From Sphingopyxis sp. DBS4 (GTDB taxonomy: Bacteria; Pseudomonadota; Alphaproteobacteria; Sphingomonadales; Sphingomonadaceae): a stretch of DNA of 64,000 bases. Position 1 is the first letter of the stretch; every line of letters starts with the position of its first letter. A program made the position numbers and the translations under genes. This document shows, piece by piece, positions 53,063 to 63,384 of this stretch. The DNA lies in assembly GCF_024628865.1 (NCBI RefSeq), contig NZ_CP102384.1, positions 2,987,001-3,051,000 of the forward strand. Reading direction: 5' to 3'. Below the pieces are notes generated by a model, which saw only the letters and a program-made list of their open reading frames with translations, searched no databases and was not told the origin of the DNA.

Positions 53063-53953
53063 TCAGACGCGTTCCTTGAGCACCTCGGCGAGCGTCGTGC
53101 CCAGCTCCGACGGGCTTGCCGACACCGCGATGCCCGCTGCCTCCATCGCCGCGATCTTGCTTTCGGCGTCGCCCTTGCCGCCCGACACGATCGCGCCGGC
53201 GTGGCCCATGCGGCGGCCCGGAGGAGCGGTGCGGCCCGCGATGAAGCCGGCCATCGGCTTCTTGCGGCCGCGCTTGGCCTCGTCGATCAGGAACTGCGCC
53301 GCCTGTTCCTCGGCGTCGCCGCCGATTTCGCCGATCATGATGATCGACTTGGTCGCTTCGTCGGCGAGGAAGAGTTCGAGGACGTCGATGAAGTTCGTCC
53401 CGTTCACGGGGTCGCCGCCGATGCCGACCGCGGTCGTCTGGCCAAGGCCGACGTTCGAGGTCTGGAACACCGCCTCATAGGTCAGCGTGCCGGAGCGCGA
53501 GACGACGCCGACGCTGCCCTTCTTAAAGATCGAACCCGGCATGATGCCGATCTTGCATTCGTCGGGGGTCAGCACGCCGGGGCAGTTCGGGCCGATCAGG
53601 CGCGACTTCGAACCCGACAGGGCGCGCTTCACCTTGACCATGTCGAGCACCGGAATGCCTTCGGTGATGCAGACGATCAGTTCCATCTCGGCATCGATCG
53701 CCTCTAGGATCGAGTCGGCGGCGAACGGCGGCGGGACATAGATGCAGCTCGCGGTCGCGCCGGTCGCGGCCTTGGCTTCCTCGACCGTGTTGAAGTTCGG
53801 CAGGCCGATATGCGTCGTGCCGCCCTTGCCCGGCGTCACGCCGCCGACCATCTTGGTGCCGTAGGCAAGCGCCTGCTCGGTGTGGAAGGTGCCGGTAGCA
53901 CCGGTCATCCCCTGGGTGATGACCTTGGTATTCTTGTCGATCAGGATGGACAT
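53063..53953 (-). CDS. sucD: Succinyl-CoA synthetase alpha subunit
   Basis: 296 aa from the ATG at 53953 ([20 protein letters not shown]); an ATG two codons earlier is also possible. The CoA-binding Rossmann domain is at the N-terminus ([20 protein letters not shown]). The phosphohistidine is in [18 protein letters not shown], and [20 protein letters not shown] is the conserved ligase motif. It makes succinate and ATP or GTP with the beta subunit SucC. The sucC gene, usually directly upstream, is not in this window. Confidence 0.96.
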   Translation of the reverse strand: MSILIDKNTKVITQGMTGATGTFHTEQALAYGTKMVGGVTPGKGGTTHIGLPNFNTVEEAKAATGATASCIYVPPPFAADSILEAIDAEMELIVCITEGIPVLDMVKVKRALSGSKSRLIGPNCPGVLTPDECKIGIMPGSIFKKGSVGVVSRSGTLTYEAVFQTSNVGLGQTTAVGIGGDPVNGTNFIDVLELFLADEATKSIIMIGEIGGDAEEQAAQFLIDEAKRGRKKPMAGFIAGRTAPPGRRMGHAGAIVSGGKGDAESKIAAMEAAGIAVSASPSELGTTLAEVLKERV

Positions 53954-54063
53954 ATTCAATAAACTCCATGTCGGCCCACGAATTGGACGGGCACTCTCAA
54001 TCTTCGATCAAAACCATATGAACGGGATAGTCGAAGCCGCATGATAGCGGCGCAGCTTCAAAC

Positions 54064-54590
54064 TCATGGCTTTTTCCCTGCTTTCCGCGATTCGGCCTGC
54101 TGCTGCGCCATCAACTGCTTGGCGGTTGAAGCATCGAACGTTACAACTTCCGCCATCCCCATCGAAGCCACGTCTTCAATTCTGATTTCAAAGCCGTCCG
54201 AATAAAAGGGCATACTCGACGCGACGAAAGTTCCAGGCGGTGGCGATATCGAACCGCCATTGGCGTGCGCAGAAACACCGCGAAACGCGGTCGACGCATT
54301 CCAGCGGCGCGAAAAAACGCCGCACCGCCGAACCACACCGCCCACAGGCTGCGCATATTCGGCGAAGACAAGATAGGATCGCTCGCCGGACGCCGGGGCA
54401 TAGGCCTTCAGGTCCGAAGAATAGTCGTATCGATCCTTCACTTGCCGAGGCATTTCCTGGGGATCAACGGCCTTCCAATCAGAAGGCAGACTCACCTGCC
54501 CCTCCGTACAAGCCTGCCAGAAAAAATCGGCAAGACCTGACGGTTGATCGAGCTGCGTCGCCGCCAAAAAGAGAAAGGCCGCCGACAACA

Positions 54591-54591
<1 letters not shown>
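54064..54591 (-). CDS. Hypothetical exported protein between mdh and sucD
   Basis: 175 aa. The ATG at 54591 gives MLSAAFLFLAATQLDQPSGL, a short signal or membrane helix, and overlaps the mdh stop by one base (TGATG); a start at 54621 would overlap mdh by 31 bp and is less likely. The mature part (VSLPSDWKAVDPQEMPRQVK, ERSYLVFAEYAQPVGGVVRR) is not recognised and ends in a basic AESRKAGKKP. It occupies the place where sucC is found in most relatives. Expression with mdh is expected. Confidence 0.65.
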
Positions 54592-55592
<1,001 letters not shown>

Positions 55593-55787
55593 TCACGGAC
55601 CGCGGGGGCACGGGCCTGACGCCCCGCTCCGGTCCCAAGACTGGCGACGCCCCTACGCCGATTCCCCTAAGGAAACAACCGCCAAAAGGACGAAATTCCG
55701 CCTTTTTTTGCAAATGGTTCGCAATAACAATAAAGCGGGAGCGGGGGGCTCCGCCCCTCTATATGCAAGTCTATTGTGACGCGAAGA

Positions 55788-56912
55788 TCATGCGTCGGCA
55801 TCGTCCTGGCCGTGGCCGAGCGCCAGATAATCGTCGGACTGCATTTCAGAGAGGCGGCTCGCGGTGCGCTCGAACTCGAAGGCGCCGTCGCCCGCCACAT
55901 AAAGCGCGTCGGGCTCGGCGGCCGCGCTCGCGAGCAGCTTGACCTTATATTCGTAGAGCGCGTCGATCAGCGTCACGAAGCGCGCCGCCTCGTTGCGGTT
56001 CTCAGGCCCCATGCGCGGGATGCCGACGAGGATCACGGCGTGAAAATGACGCGCGACCGCCAGATAATCCGCCGCCCCGCGCGCTTCGCCGCACAGGCGC
56101 TTGAACGAAAAGACCGCAACGCCCTTGAGCGCCTTGGGAACATGCAGGAGGCGCCCGCCGCCGACGTCGAGATCGAGCGTCGGGACATGCGCGCGGTCCT
56201 CGGGCGGATAATCGGTGAGGCGGAAGAAGGCGGCCGACAGCGCTGCGCTCGCCGCATCGTCGGCGGGGACGAACCAGCGCTTGCCGTCGCCGAGCCGATG
56301 GCGGCGGTAATCGGTCGGGCCGTTGAGGCTCATCACATCGAGCTTCGCCTCGACGAGCGCGATGAAGGGCAGGAAATGCTCGCGGTTGAGCCCATCCTTG
56401 TAGAGGTCGGATGGCGGCCGGTTCGACGTCGCGACGACGGTGACGCCGCGGTCGATCAGCGCGGTGAACAGGCGCGAGAGGATCATCGCGTCGGCGCTGT
56501 TGTTGACGACCATCTCGTCGAAGGCGAGGCAGCGGATATTCTCGACCAGCGCCGCGGCGACCTGCGGGATCGGGTCGCCGCTCTCGGTCTTGCGCACCTC
56601 GCGCATCCGCGCGTGAACCTCCTGCATGAAGGCGTGGAAATGGACGCGCCGCTTCCGCTGAATGCGGAGCTGGTCGTAGAAAAGGTCCATCAGCATCGAC
56701 TTGCCGCGCCCGACCGCGCCCCAGAGGTAGACGCCGCGCGGCGCCTCCGGCTTGCGGCCCGCGATGCGCCAGAGCAGGCTGCCGCGCGGCGGCGAAGCCT
56801 CAAGTTCCTCCTGCAAATGGTTCAATCGCTCCGCAGCGGCGCGTTGCTCGGGGTCGGGCCGGAGCTCACCGCCCGCGACGAGCGCGTCATAGGCCGCGAG
56901 AACATCGGTCAT
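55788..56912 (-). CDS. zapE: Cell division ATPase ZapE (AFG1-like)
   Basis: 374 aa from the ATG at 56912 (MTDVLAAYDALVAGGELRPD). Walker A GAVGRGKSMLMDLFYD and Walker B IRCLAFDEMVVNNSADAMIL are clear, and VVATSNRPPSDLYKDGLNRE is the sensor region. This is the full-length AFG1/ZapE form. ZapE contacts FtsZ in E. coli, and the mitochondrial AFG1 homologue affects respiratory complexes. It overlaps the thioesterase gene by 4 bp and ends a four-gene chain that starts with sdhB. Confidence 0.94.
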   Translation of the reverse strand: MTDVLAAYDALVAGGELRPDPEQRAAAERLNHLQEELEASPPRGSLLWRIAGRKPEAPRGVYLWGAVGRGKSMLMDLFYDQLRIQRKRRVHFHAFMQEVHARMREVRKTESGDPIPQVAAALVENIRCLAFDEMVVNNSADAMILSRLFTALIDRGVTVVATSNRPPSDLYKDGLNREHFLPFIALVEAKLDVMSLNGPTDYRRHRLGDGKRWFVPADDAASAALSAAFFRLTDYPPEDRAHVPTLDLDVGGGRLLHVPKALKGVAVFSFKRLCGEARGAADYLAVARHFHAVILVGIPRMGPENRNEAARFVTLIDALYEYKVKLLASAAAEPDALYVAGDGAFEFERTASRLSEMQSDDYLALGHGQDDADA

Positions 56913-57400
56913 TTCCGGCTCGCCTTGCGGATCGTCCCGGCGAATGTCAGCACGATATGCTCGTCTCCCTCGCCCTGCACGACCAGTCCGCGCAGGAAGA
57001 TCAGCCGGCCGGTCTCGCGCACCAGCTCGACGATAGCGTCGAGCGGCTCGCCGACGCGCCCCGCGCCGACGAACTGGGTCGAAAGGTCGAGCGTCACCGA
57101 ATGCCCCGCCTCGAGCGATCCGAACTGATGCGACGCCGCGAACAGCGCGACGTCGACGAGCGCCAGACTGACCGCGCCATGGACATTGTCGCCGAGATTG
57201 CTGTGCCGGCGTTCGGGGTGCATCCGCACCCGGGCGCAAGGGCGGCCGTCCCCGGTCGGGCTTTCGCTGCGCACCGACAGCGGCTCGATGAACGCGTTGA
57301 AGCGGTCCTTGTCCTTGAGATTCCAGCTTATCCAGCCGTCCGTCAGTTCCTCGGCGCTGAAATTCTCGCGCCGCTTCGGCTCCTCGATCCCGTCATTCAT
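56909..57400 (-). CDS. PaaI-like hotdog-fold thioesterase
   Basis: 163 aa from the ATG at 57400 (MNDGIEEPKRRENFSAEELT). The hotdog signature is NLGDNVHGAVSLALVDVALF with the catalytic-site Asp in this helix, followed by HSVTLDLSTQFVGAGRVGEP and IFLRGLVVQGEGDEHIVLTF. It probably hydrolyses an acyl-CoA or aryl-CoA. It overlaps its neighbours by 4 bp on each side, so translation is coupled. Confidence 0.88.
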   Translation of the reverse strand: MNDGIEEPKRRENFSAEELTDGWISWNLKDKDRFNAFIEPLSVRSESPTGDGRPCARVRMHPERRHSNLGDNVHGAVSLALVDVALFAASHQFGSLEAGHSVTLDLSTQFVGAGRVGEPLDAIVELVRETGRLIFLRGLVVQGEGDEHIVLTFAGTIRKASRK

Positions 57401-58377
57401 GCCGTGCAATATCCGTCCAGTTTCCCCGAGCGTACCAGCTCGCCATAATAGTCGGCCATCGCCTTCGCGCGCGCCGTGTCGCCCGCGATCCACTTCGCGG
57501 CACCCGTCAGCCAGCCGGTCGAACAGCCCTCAAGCGCGCTCGTGCCCCGCGCGCAAGCGATAAAGTCGGAAAAGGCGCGATGCCAGATAGCGAAATCGGC
57601 GATCGGCATGATCGGACCGTGGCCCGGAACGACCTGCTCGGCACCCGAAGCCGCGACGCCGTCGAGCGCCTTCAGCCAGCCTTCGGGGCAGGCGGTATCG
57701 AGAAACGGAACCGGAACCGTCACGAGGTCGCCGACGATCGCGCGCTTTTCCGCCGCGTCATAGATCCAGAGGTCGCGTTCGGTCACGGCGTTGCGCGCGA
57801 CCCGCAGCGACAGCGGCCGCCCTGCGATGGTCATATCGCGGGATTCATCGACGATGATATCGGGCCGCAGTTCGGCGCCGCGCCCGATCGTGGCGAGATC
57901 GCCCTCGACATCGGCGAGCGCGCTCGCAGGGACCGCGCCGTCGGCGAGCGCCTTGCGCGAGGATTCGGCGCTTTTGGCGAGGAAGCCGGTCAGCGCGCCG
58001 TCGATCGCCGATGTGCCATAGACCTTGATATCCGGAAACGCGGCCTTGAGCGCCGGATTGCCGCTGACATGGTCGAGATGCCAGTGCGTGTTGACGATCG
58101 CGACAGGCGACATGCCGATCCCGCTCAGTCCCTGCCTGATCGCCGTCAGATGCTCGGAGTGCCGCCCCGTGTCGATCACGAAGGCGCCCTCGGGCCCGTA
58201 GAGGATCAGGCTGTTACCATCAGGCGAGCGGCCGGGCGGGAAAGCTCCGCCGATCAGGAAGGTCGCACCGCCGATGCCATGCGCGTAGGTGCGCGGCGGC
58301 GGAACGGTTTCGACAGCGGGTTTTGCGGCGCAGCCGGCCAGCCCCAGCGCGACCAGCGCTGGCAGCCAGCGCGGCAT
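57397..58377 (-). CDS. Metallo-beta-lactamase-fold hydrolase, lipoprotein
   Basis: 326 aa from the ATG at 58377 ([20 protein letters not shown]). A lipoprotein signal with lipobox LAGC is followed by the metal-binding THWHLDHVSGNPAL, a later Asp in IVGDLVTVPVP and a final histidine in VPGHGPIMP, so the zinc site is complete. It resembles the family of quinoprotein-relay and lactonase-like MBL enzymes; the substrate is unknown. Its ATG overlaps the sdhB stop by one base (TGATG). Confidence 0.9.
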   Translation of the reverse strand: MPRWLPALVALGLAGCAAKPAVETVPPPRTYAHGIGGATFLIGGAFPPGRSPDGNSLILYGPEGAFVIDTGRHSEHLTAIRQGLSGIGMSPVAIVNTHWHLDHVSGNPALKAAFPDIKVYGTSAIDGALTGFLAKSAESSRKALADGAVPASALADVEGDLATIGRGAELRPDIIVDESRDMTIAGRPLSLRVARNAVTERDLWIYDAAEKRAIVGDLVTVPVPFLDTACPEGWLKALDGVAASGAEQVVPGHGPIMPIADFAIWHRAFSDFIACARGTSALEGCSTGWLTGAAKWIAGDTARAKAMADYYGELVRSGKLDGYCTA

Positions 58378-59159
58378 CAGACCTGACGCTCGGCCTCGAG
58401 CTTCTTGATCTCGGCAATCGCGCGCGCCGGGCTGAGGCCCTTGGGGCAGGCATTGGCGCAGTTCATGATCGTGTGGCAGCGATAGAGGCGGAAGGGGTCT
58501 TCCAGTTCGTCGAGCCGTTCGCCGGTATATTCGTCGCGGCTGTCGGCGAGCCAGCGATAGGCCTGGAGCAGGATCGCCGGGCCGAGGAACTTGTCGCTGT
58601 TCCACCAATAGCTGGGGCAGCTCGTCGAGCAGCAGGCGCAGAGGATGCACTCATAGAGGCCGTCGAGCTTTTCGCGTTCCTCGGGCGACTGGAGGCGCTC
58701 CTTGCCGCTCGGCGTCGTCGTCTTGGTCTTCAGCCACGGCTCGATCGACGCATATTGGGCGTAGAAATGCGTGAAGTCGGGAACCAGATCCTTGATGACT
58801 TCCATGTGCGGCAGCGGGGTGATCTGGATATCACCCTTCAGATCCTCGATCGCGGTGGTGCAGGCGAGGCCGTTCTTGCCGTTCATGTTCATCGAACAGC
58901 TGCCGCAGATGCCCTCGCGGCACGAACGGCGGAAGGTCAGCGTGCTGTCCTGCTCGCCCTTCATCTTGATCAGCGCGTCGAGCACCATCGGACCGCATGT
59001 GTCGAGATCGATCTCGAACGTGTCGAAATGCGGGTTCTGGCCGCTGTCGGGGCTATAGCGATAGACCTTGAACGTCTTGACGTTCGTCGCCCCCTCGGCC
59101 TTGTGGACCGTGCCGCCCTTTTGGATGCGGCTGTTCTTGGGCAGGCGGAATTCGGCCAT
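58377..59159 (-). CDS. sdhB: Succinate dehydrogenase iron-sulfur subunit
   Basis: 260 aa from the ATG at 59159 ([20 protein letters not shown]). The [2Fe-2S] motif is [13 protein letters not shown], the [4Fe-4S] and [3Fe-4S] motifs are [17 protein letters not shown] and [18 protein letters not shown]. It passes electrons from SdhA to quinone in the membrane. sdhC, sdhD and sdhA are not in the window; upstream is a promoter gap and a divergent flippase gene. It starts a chain of overlapping genes down to zapE. Confidence 0.97.
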   Translation of the reverse strand: MAEFRLPKNSRIQKGGTVHKAEGATNVKTFKVYRYSPDSGQNPHFDTFEIDLDTCGPMVLDALIKMKGEQDSTLTFRRSCREGICGSCSMNMNGKNGLACTTAIEDLKGDIQITPLPHMEVIKDLVPDFTHFYAQYASIEPWLKTKTTTPSGKERLQSPEEREKLDGLYECILCACCSTSCPSYWWNSDKFLGPAILLQAYRWLADSRDEYTGERLDELEDPFRLYRCHTIMNCANACPKGLSPARAIAEIKKLEAERQV

Positions 59160-59278
59160 GTCGCAGGTTCCCCTATATGCAATCGGGGCCCGACTAGACC
59201 CGATTGGCGGAGTCGGCAAGAGGGTGAGACGCGAAAGCCGCTGGCGGGCCGGCGCGCTTGCCGCTAGGGGCGCGAGCG

Positions 59279-60808
59279 ATGAGCGAAGAGACCGCCCAAC
59301 CCGCCGTCACCAGCCGCAGCGTCGCGAAGGGACTCGGCACGACCGTGCTCGCGCGGCTGGGCGCGGTGGTCGAGATCGTCGCGCAGCCGCTCTATGTTCT
59401 GATGTTCGGGCTCGCGGGTTACGGCCTCTATGCGGTGCTGTGGGCGACGGTGAACCTGCTCGAGAATATCTTCGACATGGGGATGACGAGCGCGATGCAG
59501 CGCACCGTGCCGCAGTCGGCGAGCGACGCCGAGGCCGCCGGCGCGCTGCGCACCGCGATGCTGTTCGGGGTCGGCCCCTGCCTGATCGTCGCCGCGCTGA
59601 TCGCGGTTTTCGCCGCCGAGCTCGCCCCTTTCCTCAACGTCGCCGATCACGACCGGCCGCTCGTCGTGCCCGCGATCCGCCTGTTCGTCTGGGCGCTGCC
59701 GCTCTGGGCCTTCGTCGAGATTTCGACCTCTGCGATGCGCGCGCGGATGGTGTTCGGCGCCGAGATCCGCCTGCGGATCGTCTGGGAACAGATCATGCGG
59801 CTGGTGTTCGCGGGGCTGTTCTTCGCGGGCGGGCTCGGGCTCAAGGGACTGTTCATCGCGCATCTCTGCTCGCTCGGCATCACCGCCATCCTCTGCGTCC
59901 GCCTGCTCGCCCGTTATTATAATTTCGCCGACCTCCTTCGCGGCGGGCGCGGCGGCGAGGTCGAGCGCAACACTTTCTGGGCGGGCCTGTCGATCCTGCC
60001 GTCGAACATCATCGCGCGCCTGTTCGGCGACGCGCCGGCGCTGATCCTCAACCTGTTGCTGCCCGGCGCGGCGGGCGCCGCGGCGGCGGGGCTGTTCACG
60101 ATCGCGCGCAAGCTGTCGAGCGTCGTCCAGCTCGTCCGCATCGCCTTCGTCTATGTGATGGCGCCGCTCGCGGCGAGCGCCGAGCGCGAGGACCGGGCGC
60201 AGGTCGCCGACATCTACGCCTATGCGACGCGGCTGATCTCCGCCATCGCCCTCCCCCTTGCGGCGGTGCTCGCGGCGGGGAGTTCGTCGCTGCTCGGGCT
60301 GTTCGGCCATCAGGCGCATGTCGCGCAGGGCGCGGTGATCATCCTGCTTTTCGCGCGCGCACTCGAGGCGGTGCTCGGCATCTCGCAGCCGGTGCTTCAG
60401 GTCGTCGCGGCCTTCCGTCACCAGCTCACCGCCGCGATCCTGGGCGTCGTCGTCGCGCTCGCGTCGGGCTGGCTGATCCTCGGCCATCTCGACGCGCTGA
60501 CCGGGGTCACGCTGGCGATGTCGATCGGGCTGGTCGTGATGGCGGGCATTCCGATGGTGCAACTGGCGATGGGCGAGCGGCTGCATCCCTTCGACCAGCG
60601 CTTCCCGAAGGTCGCGCTTCGCGGCCTGCTGGTCACGCTCGCGGCGGGGGCGCTCGCCCTGCTCGTCAGCCGCCTGCCCGACGCGGCGGCGCTGCCGCTG
60701 ATCACCGTCATCGCGGCGGGCGCGATCTGGTCGTCGCTGCGCTTCGCGCTGCCCCACGCCGACCGGGCCTCGCTGGGGAAGACGGCGCGGAAGCTGCGGC
60801 TGATCTGA
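59279..60808 (+). CDS. Polysaccharide/lipid flippase, MATE-MVF-like (Wzx type)
   Basis: 509 aa from the ATG at 59279 ([20 protein letters not shown]). About twelve to fourteen hydrophobic helices are seen, for example [60 protein letters not shown] and [19 protein letters not shown]. The pattern fits the polysaccharide transporter branch of the MOP superfamily, which flips lipid-linked sugars across the inner membrane. The exact cargo is not known. It is the first of a plus-strand group. Confidence 0.87.
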   Translation: MSEETAQPAVTSRSVAKGLGTTVLARLGAVVEIVAQPLYVLMFGLAGYGLYAVLWATVNLLENIFDMGMTSAMQRTVPQSASDAEAAGALRTAMLFGVGPCLIVAALIAVFAAELAPFLNVADHDRPLVVPAIRLFVWALPLWAFVEISTSAMRARMVFGAEIRLRIVWEQIMRLVFAGLFFAGGLGLKGLFIAHLCSLGITAILCVRLLARYYNFADLLRGGRGGEVERNTFWAGLSILPSNIIARLFGDAPALILNLLLPGAAGAAAAGLFTIARKLSSVVQLVRIAFVYVMAPLAASAEREDRAQVADIYAYATRLISAIALPLAAVLAAGSSSLLGLFGHQAHVAQGAVIILLFARALEAVLGISQPVLQVVAAFRHQLTAAILGVVVALASGWLILGHLDALTGVTLAMSIGLVVMAGIPMVQLAMGERLHPFDQRFPKVALRGLLVTLAAGALALLVSRLPDAAALPLITVIAAGAIWSSLRFALPHADRASLGKTARKLRLI

Positions 60809-60829
60809 AAACCGCCTCGCCTCCCCAAA

Positions 60830-60920
60830 CCCGTTCGTGCTGAGCCTGTCGAAGCACCGTCCCTCCTTCAACGACGCCCAAAAGAAAGAACAGCCCTTCG
60901 ACAAGCTCAGGGCAAACGGG
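60830..60920. repeat. Palindromic intergenic repeat, family E
   Basis: CCCGTTCGTGCTGAGCCTGT and its counterpart around ACAAGCTCAGGGCAAACGGG form arms containing TGAGCCTGTCGAAG and CTTCGACAAGCTCAG, a repeat common in several proteobacteria (recalled). It lies between the flippase and methyltransferase genes. Confidence 0.88.
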
Positions 60921-61036
60921 GGTTGGAAAGCTGGAATAGGGATGAGGTCTTATTTTGGCCGCAAAATTTGCTAGAGGGGGCGACTGATTTTTCGCCGCGA
61001 AGGGTTTGACCTTGCGCGGCCAACAGGCGGAACTCG

Positions 61037-61777
61037 ATGTACCAGCAAGAACTCGCCCGCAGCGGCAAGCGCCTCTTCTTCATTCGCGGCACCTATATCT
61101 ACATCACCATCGCAATCTCGGTGCTGATCGCCTGGTGCAGCAAGGATTGGGGTCCGTTCAACAGCGCGGCCGGCGACTGCGCCTGGTTCTGGCTGTCGCT
61201 CGGCGTCGCCAGCGCGGGCGCGATCGTCCGCGTCTTCACCAGCGGCTGGGCCGCGCTCGGCACCTCGGGCCGCGCCAAGGTCGCCGCCGAAGCGAGCGAG
61301 CTCAACACCACCGGCCCATACAGCCTGGTCCGAAACCCGCTTTATGTCGGGCGCATCCTCAATTTCACCGGCCTCGCGATGCTGTCGGGAAGCTGGGTGT
61401 TCGGGGCGATCGTCTTTCTGCTTGGCATTCTGATCTACGAGCGCATCTCGATCTATGAGGAAGAATTCCTCCGCGAAAAATTCGGCGCGGCGCACGCCGA
61501 ATGGGCGAAGGACGTCCCCGCGCTGCTTCCCCGCCTCACCGGCTGGGTGAAGCCCAAATATCCCTTTTGGTGGAAGCGGATGATCTGGCGCGAGCAGAAC
61601 AAGCTGTTCCTGCTCGCGACGACGGTGTTCCTGACCTGGTTCGCGCGAATGGACTTCAACTTCGACGCGCTGACCCCGGCCCAGTGGAACTGGGTCTATG
61701 CCTTCGGCGCGCTCGTCGTCGTCCGCTTCTTCATCGGCGGGCTGAAGATGATCGGCTTCTTCAAGGAACTGAGCTGA
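61037..61777 (+). CDS. Isoprenylcysteine/phospholipid methyltransferase-like membrane protein
   Basis: 246 aa. Hydrophobic helices (YITIAISVLIAWCSKDWGP, later FTGLAMLSGSWVFGAIVFL and VFLTWFARMDFNFDALTPAQ) surround the diagnostic NTTGPYSLVRNPLYVGRIL, the AdoMet-binding motif of ICMT and PEMT membrane methyltransferases. The C-terminal half (FWWKRMIWREQNKLFLLAT) extends beyond the usual catalytic core. A membrane lipid or quinone substrate is likely. The kinase gene starts 4 bp after its stop, so both are in one operon. Confidence 0.85.
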   Translation: MYQQELARSGKRLFFIRGTYIYITIAISVLIAWCSKDWGPFNSAAGDCAWFWLSLGVASAGAIVRVFTSGWAALGTSGRAKVAAEASELNTTGPYSLVRNPLYVGRILNFTGLAMLSGSWVFGAIVFLLGILIYERISIYEEEFLREKFGAAHAEWAKDVPALLPRLTGWVKPKYPFWWKRMIWREQNKLFLLATTVFLTWFARMDFNFDALTPAQWNWVYAFGALVVVRFFIGGLKMIGFFKELS

Positions 61778-61781
61778 CCAA

Positions 61782-62504
61782 ATGGGGGGCGATCTCGCTC
61801 CCCTGATCGCGCCCGAGGAGCGATTAGCTCCTCTAATCGCAGTCGTCGGCAGCGACGGGTCGGGCAAGTCGACCCTGTCGGCCGACCTGCTCGCGCATGT
61901 GCAAAAGACGCGCACGGCCGAGAGCGGCTATCTCGGCCTCGGCTCGGGCGAACAGGGACGGCGCATCGGGCGCTGGCCGATCGTCGGCCCGCCGCTCCAC
62001 CGCTTCCTCGACGGCATCGCCGACAAGCTGCGCGAGCCGGGTGAGCCGATCCCCGGCAGGCTCGCGGCGCGCTACGCGCTGAACAAGTCGAAGAAACGCC
62101 GCGCGAAGTTCGAGCAGCTTCTGGAGCGCCGCCGCGCGGGCGTGACGATCGTCACCGACCGTTACCCGCAGATCGAGGTGCCGGGGCTTCACGACGGCCC
62201 GATCCTCGCCGGGCGCGCGACGAACCCACGCCTTGCCGTGATGCAGGCCGAGGAGCGCGCGCTCTATGCCGACATGGCGGCCTATGTCCCGACGCTCGTC
62301 ATCCGGCTGCACGTCGACGTCGACACGGTGATGGCGCGCAAACCCGACCATGATCGCGCGCTGATCACGCGCAAGGTCGAGACGGTGCCGCTGCTGGCGT
62401 TCCAAGGCGCGCCGATCGTCGATATCGACGCGACGATTCCCTATAAGGAAGAACTGGCGCTGGCGATCGCGGCAGTGGACAGGGCGCTGGCGGCTACGTC
62501 CTAG
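61782..62504 (+). CDS. P-loop thymidylate/nucleoside-kinase-like protein
   Basis: 240 aa. Walker A GSDGSGKSTLSADLLAHVQ is near the N-terminus; the base/phosphate region VTIVTDRYPQIEVPGLHDGP has the DRY motif of dTMP-kinase-like enzymes, and RLHVDVDTVMARKPDHDRAL resembles the LID region. It phosphorylates an unknown substrate, perhaps a sugar or nucleotide precursor. It follows the methyltransferase gene by 4 bp. A T-rich tract and a palindrome follow its stop. Confidence 0.8.
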   Translation: MGGDLAPLIAPEERLAPLIAVVGSDGSGKSTLSADLLAHVQKTRTAESGYLGLGSGEQGRRIGRWPIVGPPLHRFLDGIADKLREPGEPIPGRLAARYALNKSKKRRAKFEQLLERRRAGVTIVTDRYPQIEVPGLHDGPILAGRATNPRLAVMQAEERALYADMAAYVPTLVIRLHVDVDTVMARKPDHDRALITRKVETVPLLAFQGAPIVDIDATIPYKEELALAIAAVDRALAATS

Positions 62505-62514
62505 TTTTTTTTCC

Positions 62515-62602
62515 GTGCGTCCCCGCGAAGGCGGGGACCCATATCCCGCCGGTTCGAAATAGCGCCGATCGGTGATGGGCACCCGCCTGCGCGGGTGCAC
62601 GC
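62515..62602. repeat. Palindromic intergenic repeat, family D-like
   Basis: GTGCGTCCCCGCGAAGGCGG is followed 40 bp later by CACCCGCCTGCGCGGGTGCA. Two imperfect hairpins are present and the ends are related to the copy at 50075. It lies between convergent genes and probably terminates both. Confidence 0.82.
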
Positions 62603-62610
62603 AGCTTTGG

Positions 62611-63384
62611 TTATTGACGGTGGGCCGCCATGATTTTCTCGATCAGCACGATGTCGGCGGGCTTGTCGGCGTCGATGCAGGCCTCACCCTCGGACATCGG
62701 CACGACCTTCGCTTTGAGCCCGAAGCGCAAGCCCGCGCGCGCGATGCCCTGGTGGATGGTGAACAGCCGCAGCAGCGCCCCCATCAGCAGCCACGGCCCG
62801 AACGCCGCGATGATCTTCAGCCCCTTCTTGCGGTCGCGCTCGATCCGCCCCCAGAAATCGAGCAAAGGCAGCACCCGGCGCCCGCGCAGGCGGAACAGGT
62901 TCGCGCCCGACCACCAGCCGCCGCGGAACTTGAGCCACGTCCGCTTCGATTCGGGATAGCGCGCGAGCAGCACCCGCCGCTCGACCATCGCGACCGCGAC
63001 ATCGCTGTCCTCGGCGCCCGCCAGAAATTCGGCGATCATCGCGGGGGTGAGCAGGACATTGTCGGCGGTCGTCACCAGCACCGGCGCGTCCCCCTCGGGA
63101 AGCGCGGCGGCGAGCGAAGCGCTGATCCCCTGCCCCGAATCCGCGAAATGGAGGTCGGCGAGACCTGCCAGCCCCGGCTCGGCGGCCAGTTCGGTGCTGT
63201 TCTGCGCCAGCACGGTGATCGGCCCGACACCCGGCGCGGCGCGGAGCGCGCGCACGACATGGACGAGCATCGGCGTGCCGGCGATCGGGAGCAGCGCCTT
63301 GGTCGATACGCCGGTGCCCGAAAGCAGCGGGTCTGGTCCGGGACGGCTCCCGGCCATGACGATCGCCGGGATAAGCGCACTCAT
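62611..63384 (-). CDS. MobA-like NTP transferase domain protein
   Basis: 257 aa from the ATG at 63384 (MSALIPAIVMAGSRPGPDPL). The nucleotide-binding start AIVMAGSRPG, ALLPIAGTPMLVHVVRALRA and the strand LVTTADNVLLTP (metal-binding Asp) fit the nucleotidyltransferase superfamily, with a C-terminal EACIDADKPADIVLIEKIM. The fully basic middle WLKFRGGWWSGANLFRLRGR is a family feature. It could activate a sugar or alcohol phosphate for lipid synthesis. It overlaps the esterase stop (ATGA). Confidence 0.83.
   Translation of the reverse strand: MSALIPAIVMAGSRPGPDPLLSGTGVSTKALLPIAGTPMLVHVVRALRAAPGVGPITVLAQNSTELAAEPGLAGLADLHFADSGQGISASLAAALPEGDAPVLVTTADNVLLTPAMIAEFLAGAEDSDVAVAMVERRVLLARYPESKRTWLKFRGGWWSGANLFRLRGRRVLPLLDFWGRIERDRKKGLKIIAAFGPWLLMGALLRLFTIHQGIARAGLRFGLKAKVVPMSEGEACIDADKPADIVLIEKIMAAHRQ

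Noticed and set aside
47395-53079. Very long open frame (1894 codons) on the plus strand
   Set aside because: It is antisense to lpd, sucB and sucA, whose protein motifs are certain; GC-rich codon use leaves few stops on the opposite strand.
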